DNA of 64,000 bases, taken from contig NZ_FNEQ01000010.1 of the NCBI RefSeq assembly GCF_900100205.1, positions 186,001-250,000 on the forward strand. The letters run 5' to 3'. How positions within the stretch are numbered: position 1 is the first letter of the stretch; every line of letters starts with the position of its first letter. Under the pieces are notes generated by a model that searched no databases, was not told the DNA's origin, and was given only the letters and a program-made list of their open reading frames with translations. A program made the position numbers and the translations under genes. The DNA is from Duganella sp. OV510. GTDB taxonomy: Bacteria > Pseudomonadota > Gammaproteobacteria > Burkholderiales > Burkholderiaceae_D. Positions 34,427 through 41,915 of the stretch are shown here, piece by piece.

Positions 34427-35212
34427 ATGCCTACCACCCTTGAAAGCACCCGTTCGAAAATCCTCATCGTGGACGACTCCGCGTTTGAGCAGCGCATGCT
34501 GGTGGATTTGCTGAGCGAACTGCCGTACAAGGTGTCGGTAGCCTTTAACGGACTGCAGGGCTACCAGCTGGCGCTGGCGCAGCGGCCCGATCTGATCCTG
34601 CTGGACGTGCGCATGCCGAATATGGACGGCTACACCGCCTGCCGCCTGCTCAAGGCCAATCCGGTCACACAGGATATTCCAGTGATTTTCCTCAGCGGCG
34701 CCGACGCCGATGACGACCGCATCCTCGGCCTGTCGATCGGCGGCGTCGATTACGTCTCCAAGCCGTTCTCGCCGGGCGAACTGGCGGCGCGCATCCAGGT
34801 GCACCTGAACCTGGCCAAGCGCCAGCATGCGGCGCCGCCGGCCGAGGGCGATGAGACGCCGGAGCCGGAAGCGGAAAACGATCCGGACGCGGTGCTGGTC
34901 AACGCGGTGAAACGGCTGATCGCCGACAACCTGGCGGCGCTGCCGGGGCTGGCCGAGATCGCTCGCAGCGTCGGCACCTACCGCGAAAAGCTGTCGCAGG
35001 TATTCCGCGAGCAGACCGGCATGACGGTGTTCGGCTTTATCCGCGAGGAACGCATCCGCCGCGGCGAGGAATTATTGAAGGACACCGACATCGACGTGCA
35101 GGACATCGCCCTGCTGATCGGCTTCAACAACGCCGGCAATTTCGCCACCGCCTTTCGCGAACGCATGGGTGTTACGCCCACCGCCTATCGCCAGGCGATC
35201 CACAAGAAGTAA
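34427..35212 (+). CDS. Response regulator with receiver and AraC-type DNA-binding domain
   Basis: 261 aa. The receiver domain (residues 10-125) has D16/D17, phospho-acceptor D60 (LILLDVRMPNMDG) and conserved Lys in VSKPFSPGE. A Pro/Glu-rich linker leads to an AraC-type helix-turn-helix pair (IARSVGTYREKLSQVFREQ and IALLIGFNNAGNFATAFRERMG). GGGGA precedes the ATG. Divergent from the chaperone-usher operon, it is its likely regulator. Its cognate kinase is not adjacent; the hybrid kinase at 36052 is one candidate. Confidence 0.9.
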   Translation: MPTTLESTRSKILIVDDSAFEQRMLVDLLSELPYKVSVAFNGLQGYQLALAQRPDLILLDVRMPNMDGYTACRLLKANPVTQDIPVIFLSGADADDDRILGLSIGGVDYVSKPFSPGELAARIQVHLNLAKRQHAAPPAEGDETPEPEAENDPDAVLVNAVKRLIADNLAALPGLAEIARSVGTYREKLSQVFREQTGMTVFGFIREERIRRGEELLKDTDIDVQDIALLIGFNNAGNFATAFRERMGVTPTAYRQAIHKK

Positions 35213-35773
35213 TCAGGCAGCCCGCATCTTGCGGCGCCAGAAGAACCACGAAGCCAGCGCGTTGATCCAGTAGCCGGCATACAGCACGGCGGTCAGGACC
35301 AGGCCACGGCTGGCGTACAGCGGCACCGAGATGGTGTTGACCAGCAGCCAGAACGGCCAGGTGTCGATGCGCCGCCCCATCAGCAGCAGCTGGGCGATGA
35401 CGGAAAACATCAGCACGGCGGAATCGATGAAGGGCGCGTAGGCATTCGTATACGCCTGCAGCATCAGGCCGTAGCCGGCGGTGGCGGCCAGGCCGACGGC
35501 GCTCATCCAGGCCAGCGTCCGCGCCCGCACGCTGGTGATCGGCAACGGCGCGCCACCGGCGCCGCGCCGCCATTGCAGCCAGCCGATCACGCAGCTAACG
35601 ATAAAGAAAATTTGCAGCGCCACATCGGCGTACAGGTTGACGCTGTAGAACAGCGCGGCAAACAAGGCGCAGCCGGCAATGCCCAGCCACCACGAGTGAA
35701 TACTGTTGCGCCCCGCAAGCACGATGGAAATGGCCATGACGGCATTGGCGGCGATTTCCAGCGGTGAGGTCAA
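35213..35773 (-). CDS. pnuC: PnuC-type nicotinamide riboside transporter
   Basis: 186 aa, all membrane: about seven hydrophobic segments, with the family motif region LYADVALQIFFIVSCVIGWLQW and C-terminal LLVNTISVPLYASRGL. It would import nicotinamide riboside for NAD salvage. No ATG is suitably placed: AAAGGA lies six to seven bases before a TTG at 35773 that gives LTSPLEIAANAVM, so a TTG start is proposed. The next in-frame ATG would delete part of the first helix. The stop abuts the stop of the convergent regulator. No NadR-type kinase is adjacent. Confidence 0.82.
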   Translation of the reverse strand: MTSPLEIAANAVMAISIVLAGRNSIHSWWLGIAGCALFAALFYSVNLYADVALQIFFIVSCVIGWLQWRRGAGGAPLPITSVRARTLAWMSAVGLAATAGYGLMLQAYTNAYAPFIDSAVLMFSVIAQLLLMGRRIDTWPFWLLVNTISVPLYASRGLVLTAVLYAGYWINALASWFFWRRKMRAA

Positions 35774-35786
35774 CGGCGGTCCTTTT

Positions 35787-36051
35787 TCAGTTGCGGCACT
35801 CCGGCGGCAAGATGGCTTGCGGAATGTCCTCGCTGGCGCACTGCCAGGCGACGCGCTTATTCTCGTCCACGCGCGGCGTGAACGCAATAGCCTTGCCGCG
35901 ATAGTTAAGGTCGGCGGGGAAGACGTACACCGTGCCGCCAGCACACCCAGCAGCGCCGACCAGCGCAAGTGCTGCTGGCGGATTGGCCGATCTCGCGGCG
36001 GATGTAGAAGTTGATCGCATCAAGCCGGTCTTTCAGCGCAAAGGCAACTAT
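35787..36051 (-). pseudogene. Remnant of a type IV pilin-like gene
   Basis: On the minus strand the frame ending at 35787 encodes GKAIAFTPRVDENKRVAWQC and then ASEDIPQAILPPECRN, which matches the end of many type IV pilins: a strand-rich segment, W-C, then IP...LP..C at the stop, with the two Cys forming the pilin disulphide loop. No prepilin leader or hydrophobic N-terminal helix precedes it; other frames upstream read FALKDRLDAINFYIRREIGQ and LRWSALLGVLAA, as expected of a gene broken by frameshifts. The N-terminus seems lost against the end of the kinase gene. Confidence 0.5.
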
Positions 36052-38034
36052 TTATGACAACGATAGCTGCAGGTCGTTGATGTTGATCGGCTTCACCAGA
36101 TGCGCGGCAAAACCGGCCTCGCGGCTGCGCGTCTTGTCATGCTCCTGGCCATAACCGGACAAGGCCACCAGCTTCAGCGCCGCGCCGCCCGGCAACTGGC
36201 GCAGGCGGCCGGCCAGCTCGAAGCCGTCCATGCCCGGCAGACCGATGTCGAGAATGGCCAGCTCCGGCATGCCGGCCGTGGCCAGCGCCAGCGCGTGCGC
36301 CGGATCGTAGGCAACCACCGCACGGTAACCCAGTGCACCGAGCAGTTCGCCGAGCGAATCGGCGGCGTCCTGGTTGTCGTCCACCACCAGCACGAGGGTG
36401 CCGCTGGCCTGCTCCGGCGCCGCCACCTTGTCATCGGCCGCCACCGCCGGCTCGGCCTCGCTGATCACCGACTCCGGCAGCGTGATGGTGAACGTGCTGC
36501 CGCGCCCTTCGCCGGCGCTGTAGGCGCTGGCTTCGCCGCCATGCATCCGTACCAGGTTGCGCACCAGCGCCAGCCCGATGCCAAGGCCGCCCTTGGCGCG
36601 GTCCAGCTGGCGGTTGCCCTGTACGAACAGGTCGAAGATGTGCGGCAGCAGTTGCGGCGAAATGCCGTTGCCATCGTCGGTGACCTGGATCTGCACCGTC
36701 GCGCCCTTGATGCGCGTGGCCAGCGTGACATGGCCGCCAGCCGGCGTATAGCGCGCCGCATTGCTCAGCAGGTTGGACACCACCTGCGCCAGCCGCGCCG
36801 GATCGCCGTGCCAGCGCACCGTCGGCACGTCGACCAGCAAGCGGTGCTGTTTTTGCTCCAGCAGCGGGCTGGCCATTTCGATCGCCTTGTTCAGCACATC
36901 AGCCAGCGGCACGGTTTCCTTGCGCAGCTCGACCTTGCCGCTGGCGATGCGCGACACGTCCAGCAAGTCGTCCACCAGCCGCACCAGGTGATCGACCTGG
37001 CGCTGTATCACCTCCTGCTCGTGCGCAGTATCGCTATCCGGCTTGCGCAACTTCATCAGCTTCAGCGCGGTGACGATGGGCGCCAGCGGATTGCGCAGCT
37101 CGTGGCCCAGCATGGCGAGGAATTCATCCTTGATGCGCGAACTCAGGTGCAAGTCAGTGTTCAGGCGGTCGCTCTCGGCCATCGCCTGCGCCAGTGCATG
37201 ATCGCTCTGCAAGCGGCTCAGCGTGGCGCACACGGTGGCGGTGAACTGTTCCAGGAACTGGCGGTAGGCGCCATCCAGCGGCAGCCGTGGCGACAGGCCG
37301 AACGCCAGCGCCAGCTCGGCGCACAACTGCAGATCGGCGCCGCGTATCACCAGCAGGTCGGCGCCGGGACGGGCCGCCTCTTCGCCGCCGCTGAGCAGCG
37401 TCACTTCCAGCAGGTCGCGCGGGTTGTCGCTGGTCGACTGGGCAATCGCGGCACGCACCTCGGCTTCGTCATGGCAACGCAGCAGGCGTCGCGCCAGCAG
37501 ATCCAGCGTGTGGCGGCGGCGCTCGGCCAGCACCTGCGCTGTGGTTTCGGTGCACACCACCAGCACGCCGCCCACCTGATCCTGCTCGTCGAACACCGGC
37601 GTGTAGGTATAGCTCCAGTAGACATCCTCAATGCGGCCGTTGCGCCAGATCGGCACCAGATTATCGGCATACCAGCGCGCCTCACGGCCGGTGCGCACCG
37701 CCTCGATCTGCGGGCCGATGATGGCCCAGGTCTCCGGCCAGCACCGGCGGCCGCCCTGGCCCAGCGCGGCCGGATGCTTGCCGACGCCAAAACATGGCAC
37801 ATAGGCATCGTTGTAAATCTGGATCAGGTCCTCGCCCCACCACAGGAACATCGGATGCACCGAGTGCAGGACGATGCTGGCCACCGTGCGCAGCGAGCTT
37901 GGCCAGCTTGCTATCGGCCCCAGCGGCGTGTCTTCCCAGCGATGCGCCTGCACCAGGTCGCGCATCGGCGTGCCGGCGCCGATGAAGCGCGGCTGCTGCG
38001 GAACAGGAAACGGCGTAAAGGATTGAGCCAGCAT
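36052..38034 (-). CDS. PAS hybrid sensor histidine kinase/response regulator
   Basis: 660 aa, no membrane segment. A PAS-like N-terminal sensor (about 50-170, FLWWGEDLIQIYNDAY) is followed by a region of unclear nature (about 180-270), HisKA with H-box AMLGHELRNPLAP (about residue 310), HATPase (NLLSNAARYTP, DDGNGIS, GGLGIGLAL) and a C-terminal receiver (VDDNQDAADSLGE, phospho-acceptor in LAILDIGLPGMDG, LVKPININ). It may phosphorylate other receivers or relay to the nearby AraC-type regulator at 34427. The start has only a weak GGAT upstream. Confidence 0.88.
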   Translation of the reverse strand: MLAQSFTPFPVPQQPRFIGAGTPMRDLVQAHRWEDTPLGPIASWPSSLRTVASIVLHSVHPMFLWWGEDLIQIYNDAYVPCFGVGKHPAALGQGGRRCWPETWAIIGPQIEAVRTGREARWYADNLVPIWRNGRIEDVYWSYTYTPVFDEQDQVGGVLVVCTETTAQVLAERRRHTLDLLARRLLRCHDEAEVRAAIAQSTSDNPRDLLEVTLLSGGEEAARPGADLLVIRGADLQLCAELALAFGLSPRLPLDGAYRQFLEQFTATVCATLSRLQSDHALAQAMAESDRLNTDLHLSSRIKDEFLAMLGHELRNPLAPIVTALKLMKLRKPDSDTAHEQEVIQRQVDHLVRLVDDLLDVSRIASGKVELRKETVPLADVLNKAIEMASPLLEQKQHRLLVDVPTVRWHGDPARLAQVVSNLLSNAARYTPAGGHVTLATRIKGATVQIQVTDDGNGISPQLLPHIFDLFVQGNRQLDRAKGGLGIGLALVRNLVRMHGGEASAYSAGEGRGSTFTITLPESVISEAEPAVAADDKVAAPEQASGTLVLVVDDNQDAADSLGELLGALGYRAVVAYDPAHALALATAGMPELAILDIGLPGMDGFELAGRLRQLPGGAALKLVALSGYGQEHDKTRSREAGFAAHLVKPININDLQLSLS

Positions 38035-38080
38035 GATGAAATCCAGGTAAGAAACCCAGATCTTAGCAACTGTACTGTAC

Positions 38081-38101
38081 GGCGGCGCACAATACGCCGC
38101 C
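38081..38101. repeat. 7-bp GC hairpin upstream of the hybrid kinase gene
   Basis: GGCGGCG–CACAATA–CGCCGCC forms a perfect stem with a 7-base loop; neither side has a T-tract. Nearby, TGACA-ATAC-TGTCA (38115-38128) is a small inverted repeat. The intergenic gap of 145 bp probably holds the kinase promoter and may end the catalase-gene transcript. Confidence 0.4.
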
Positions 38102-38179
38102 GCCCCGCTGCGCTTGACAATACTGTCATACCTGGCAAGCCATCCTCAGGGAAGCCGCGCACGCTACGGCGAAATGTAA

Positions 38180-39289
38180 TCAGCCATGCTCGCGCCACTG
38201 GTCGAGGTTGTGCGGCTCGACCAGTGGCGCGCCGTTACGCTCGGCGCGGAAACGGGCTGACGCCGCATACACGGCGCGGCGCACGCGCATGATGGAACCG
38301 ATCGGCCGGTGCTCGGCGATGCAATGCCATGGGTTGAACTGCATGCCGTCATCCACCAGCACCGACAGTCCGTGCGTCCAGCCGGCCTGCGGCTCGGTGC
38401 GGACGCGCGCCACCGCCACCCAGGGCGCTTCCCATTCGACCGATGCGTCTTCGATCGGCATGGTCGCCAGGTCGGTGCACAGTTGCACGCGCAGCTCCCA
38501 TTCGGCCGGATGCTCGGTGATGAAGTCCACCACGGCGGCGCGCAGGCCGTTGGGCTTGTGCTCCAGGTCGACCGGCTGGTCTTTCAGCGCCAGCAGTTCC
38601 GGCGACACCGGCACCAGCGACAGTTTGGCCATGTAGCGTCCGTACAGGATCGGCGCGGCAGTGAAGAAAGTCTCGCCGAGGATATGGGTTTCCGGATGGC
38701 CGCCCAGCCCTTTCAGCGTCGCGCTCTCGCCACCGACCGCTTCCACCACTTTCTCGACACCGCGCAGCGCGGTCGACAGCGCTTTCTTCAGCGTCGGCGC
38801 CTTGTCGGTGGTGGCCAGCAGCTTCAGGCTGCCATGGAATTGCTTGGCGGTCGGCGCCAGGAAAGTCGGGCCGTTGACCATGACAAAGTCCTGCGTGACG
38901 TCGCCGACGCCATCCGGCAGGCGCGCGCCGGGCACGCCGATGACCTTGATCGCCATGCCGCGCGGCGTGGAGACCTTGTCGTCCAGCAGGTCGCCAGGCG
39001 TGGTCGACAGGCGCAGCACCACCGGCCAGGCACCGCCGGGATGGCTGAACAGGCCCTGCGCGTAGTCCGGCGGCAAGTTGGGCAGCACGCGCAGCTCGCC
39101 GCGCAGCAGGCCGTGGCTCTTGGCGTGCACGCCGCGCCGGGCGTGGCCGGTGTCCTGGTCGACCGTGTTGGCAATCTCGCGGATCGACTCGGTCAGGCCG
39201 GCAATGGTGTCCGCCTCGCCCTCTTCCGGCACTTCATAGGACGGATCGTAGGGCAATGGCTGGGTCAGGTGTCTGGTAGGGAAATCCAT
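38180..39289 (-). CDS. Catalase-family heme protein
   Basis: 369 aa, shorter than true monofunctional catalases (about 480 or more). A distal His lies in RGVHAKSHGLLRGEL and the conserved Asn in DFVMVNGPTFL; the putative proximal region is IMRVRRAVYAASARFR. This divergent branch of the catalase superfamily is common in proteobacteria and may act as a peroxidase or heme-dependent oxygenase on lipid-derived substrates; true catalase activity is not proven. GAGGAG lies before the ATG at 39289. No signal peptide. Confidence 0.8.
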   Translation of the reverse strand: MDFPTRHLTQPLPYDPSYEVPEEGEADTIAGLTESIREIANTVDQDTGHARRGVHAKSHGLLRGELRVLPNLPPDYAQGLFSHPGGAWPVVLRLSTTPGDLLDDKVSTPRGMAIKVIGVPGARLPDGVGDVTQDFVMVNGPTFLAPTAKQFHGSLKLLATTDKAPTLKKALSTALRGVEKVVEAVGGESATLKGLGGHPETHILGETFFTAAPILYGRYMAKLSLVPVSPELLALKDQPVDLEHKPNGLRAAVVDFITEHPAEWELRVQLCTDLATMPIEDASVEWEAPWVAVARVRTEPQAGWTHGLSVLVDDGMQFNPWHCIAEHRPIGSIMRVRRAVYAASARFRAERNGAPLVEPHNLDQWREHG

Positions 39290-39395
39290 GATGCTCCTCG
39301 GCGGTTGGCTATCCCTATCTTGGCTGCTGCGGTGGCTTGCGTCTGTGTTATCACGCACGAAGGAGTGCTACCGACTGCGTGGGCGCATCCTCGCG

Positions 39396-40484
39396 TCAAT
39401 CCAGACTTGGCTTATCGCTGCAACCTGCCTGCTCCATCAGGCGCGCGTGAACATTTTCAATCGGTAGGCTCAATTTCAGCGAGCGGCCGCTGCCAACGTC
39501 ATAGTGCATTTCGGCAGTAGGACGCGTGACGATCGCGTGTGACTGCGCGCTGAAGGCATCGCCAAACTGCTCTTTAGCGGCATCGGCAAACCGTTTCAAC
39601 TCGGTCTCGCTGGTATTGGGCGGCAACTTGCGATCAATCGATGTCAGCACCACCACCCCTTTGCCGCTGCGTATCACCGGACGAAAAACCAGATGAATGG
39701 GCTGACCATCACTGGCTTTCATCTTTGCGCTGGCGAAGTTGAAGCGGCAGATGGTATCGACCGTGACGGCAAACTGCTTCATCGACTTGCTGTCGAAGTC
39801 ACCCATGTCAGAAAAGCTGATGCGCTTGCCTGCACGGTCCAGCCCGTACCCACTGTCATTTTTTCCGCCCAGCCGGAACTGCATCATGCCAGCCGGCTGC
39901 AGATTCAGCGTGGCCACCTCGGCCGGCGTCATGCCCAGACACGCGCCGGCCAGGCACAGTTTGCGGTCCGGGGCGGACGAAGCCACCGCTGGGGCCGGCC
40001 TGCTGGCGACCGCCGTCGGCGCCGGTTTGCCAGAAAGCTCGCCTTGCAGCGCCACGCCTATCTTGTTGAATTCCGCGCGCACGGCTGCCGCTGGAGAATT
40101 GACGCCAGGCGGATTGCTATACATCAGCGCAAGATTAAGACCGCCGGCCACCGGCGCCAGCGAGGCGCCTAACGAGCCTGTCTTGCCACTCGCGGTCACC
40201 TGGCCGTTTTGCGCCAGCAGCGCATAGCTGGCTGGCTCGGCGTGAGAAATCTTCCATCCATTGCGCTCCAGATTGCGACGCAGCGCGGCGTATGCTTCTG
40301 CGATGTCGGTGGTGGCCAGCTTCACCGAAGCACTGTATTCCGTGCCCTGCCCCGGTGATCCACCGGTCTGGAAAGACGACACAGCATCCTGCGCCGAGGC
40401 GGTGACGGCATATCCCCCTGCCGTCCCAACTATCAGTGCAGCGAAGATCGGCGCCAGTCGCAGCCGTGAGTTCTGATATGCCAT
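39396..40484 (-). CDS. Secreted hypothetical protein, 362 aa
   Basis: A signal peptide ends near TASAQDA. The N-terminal half has a repeated-looking domain (EAYAALRRNLERNGWKI, then ALLAQNGQVTASG); after an Ala/Pro linker the second half contains a Cys pair (RKLCLAGACLGMTPAEV) and DTICRFNF, ending with a Cys near the C-terminus. Cys spacing suggests disulphides in the periplasm. I do not recognise the family. Divergent from the MFS gene; no operon partner. Confidence 0.65.
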   Translation of the reverse strand: MAYQNSRLRLAPIFAALIVGTAGGYAVTASAQDAVSSFQTGGSPGQGTEYSASVKLATTDIAEAYAALRRNLERNGWKISHAEPASYALLAQNGQVTASGKTGSLGASLAPVAGGLNLALMYSNPPGVNSPAAAVRAEFNKIGVALQGELSGKPAPTAVASRPAPAVASSAPDRKLCLAGACLGMTPAEVATLNLQPAGMMQFRLGGKNDSGYGLDRAGKRISFSDMGDFDSKSMKQFAVTVDTICRFNFASAKMKASDGQPIHLVFRPVIRSGKGVVVLTSIDRKLPPNTSETELKRFADAAKEQFGDAFSAQSHAIVTRPTAEMHYDVGSGRSLKLSLPIENVHARLMEQAGCSDKPSLD

Positions 40485-40622
40485 AGATGATGTTCCATTG
40501 TTGTTGAAGCAGAAATATTATCAGAAGTGCCGCAAGCGGCCGAGACGTTTGGCAACCTCAGCGGCAATCCGTCAAACATGCTATCGTTGACCCTTTTTTC
40601 TCGCAGTTTTTGCCCTTCTCCG

Positions 40623-41840
40623 ATGCATCACGAACCGATTTCCAACACTCCCCTCATCACCGCGCCACGTGGCGCCGGCATGGCCAGCCTGGCCCTGGCA
40701 CTCGGCGGCCTCGCCATCGGCACCGGCGAATTTGCCTCGATGAGCATCCTTCCCGTGGTGGCGGGCGACCTCAACGCAAGTCTGCCCGACATGGGTCACA
40801 TGATCAGCGCCTATGCGCTGGGCGTAGTGTTCGGCGCGCCGCTGATCACCATCTTCCTGGCACGCATGCCGCGCAAGGCGATGCTGATCATGCTGATGTC
40901 GCTGTACGCGGTGGGCAATCTGCTGAGCGCTGCCGCGCCGGGCTACGCTTCGCTGCTGCTGGCGCGCTTCATCGCCGGTATTCCACACGGCGCCTACTTC
41001 GGCGTGGCAGCGCTGGTGGCGGCCGCGATGGCGGAACCGGACAAGCGCGGACAAGCGGTATCGCGCGTGCTGCTCGGCCTGACCATTGCCAACATCTTCG
41101 GCGTGCCGCTGGCGACCTGGTTAAGCCAGGGCTTCGGCTGGCGCTCGACCTTCCTGGTGGTTGGCGTGCTGGGCACGATCACCGCGCTGATGGTGCGCCG
41201 CTACGTGCCGCAGATCGCCGCCGGCGACGCCAGCCCGCGCCGCGAACTGGGCGTGTTCCGCCGCCTGCAAGTGTGGGTGACGCTGCTGATGGTGTCGATC
41301 GGCTTTGGCGGCCTGTTCGCCGTCTACACCTATGTCACGCCGACGCTGCTGGAAGTGACCAAGGTATCGCCGGCCACGGTGCCGGTGCTGCTGGCGATGA
41401 TGGGTGTCGGCATGACGGTTGGTAATCTGGTCGGCGGCTGGTTTGCCGACCGCTCGCGCCTGTGGACCATCTTCGGCGCGCTGGTGTGGAACGCATTGGC
41501 GCTGACGGCGTTCTACTACACCAGTTCGAATTTGTGGGCAGTGGGCCTGAACCTGTTCGCCATCGGCTGCGGCATCGCCGTCTGCCCAGCCGTGCAGACC
41601 CGTTTGATGGACGTGGCCGGCGATGCGCAGACGGTGGCGGCGGCGCTGAACCACTCCGCCTTCAACCTGGCCAACGCCGCCGGCGCCTGGTGCGGCGGCC
41701 TGGCGATCGCGCACGGCGCCAGCCTGCAATCGACCGGCCCGGTCGGCGCGCTGCTGGCGGTCGGCGGCATCGTGGTGCTGGGCGTGTCGGTGCTGCTAGA
41801 GCAGCGCCAGCCTGTGCAAACCGCACCGGCATTCCAATAA
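40623..41840 (+). CDS. MFS transporter, DHA1-type exporter
   Basis: 405 aa with 12 hydrophobic segments. Motifs of the AraJ/YdhP-like drug/H+ antiporter group are visible: LAIGTGEFASMSILP in TM1, APLITIFLARMPRKAMLI between TM2 and TM3, and GIPHGAYFGV in TM5. Substrate unknown. The ATG at 40623 (MHHEPISN) is used although no good ribosome site lies upstream; an ATG 15 codons earlier (MLSLTLF) is an alternative. Confidence 0.85.
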   Translation: MHHEPISNTPLITAPRGAGMASLALALGGLAIGTGEFASMSILPVVAGDLNASLPDMGHMISAYALGVVFGAPLITIFLARMPRKAMLIMLMSLYAVGNLLSAAAPGYASLLLARFIAGIPHGAYFGVAALVAAAMAEPDKRGQAVSRVLLGLTIANIFGVPLATWLSQGFGWRSTFLVVGVLGTITALMVRRYVPQIAAGDASPRRELGVFRRLQVWVTLLMVSIGFGGLFAVYTYVTPTLLEVTKVSPATVPVLLAMMGVGMTVGNLVGGWFADRSRLWTIFGALVWNALALTAFYYTSSNLWAVGLNLFAIGCGIAVCPAVQTRLMDVAGDAQTVAAALNHSAFNLANAAGAWCGGLAIAHGASLQSTGPVGALLAVGGIVVLGVSVLLEQRQPVQTAPAFQ

Positions 41841-41915
41841 AATATTTCCCAAAAGAACTTGAATAAAATACAAGTATGACTTAGCATTGCATTTTTTACT
41901 GCTGCCTGCTTGCAT

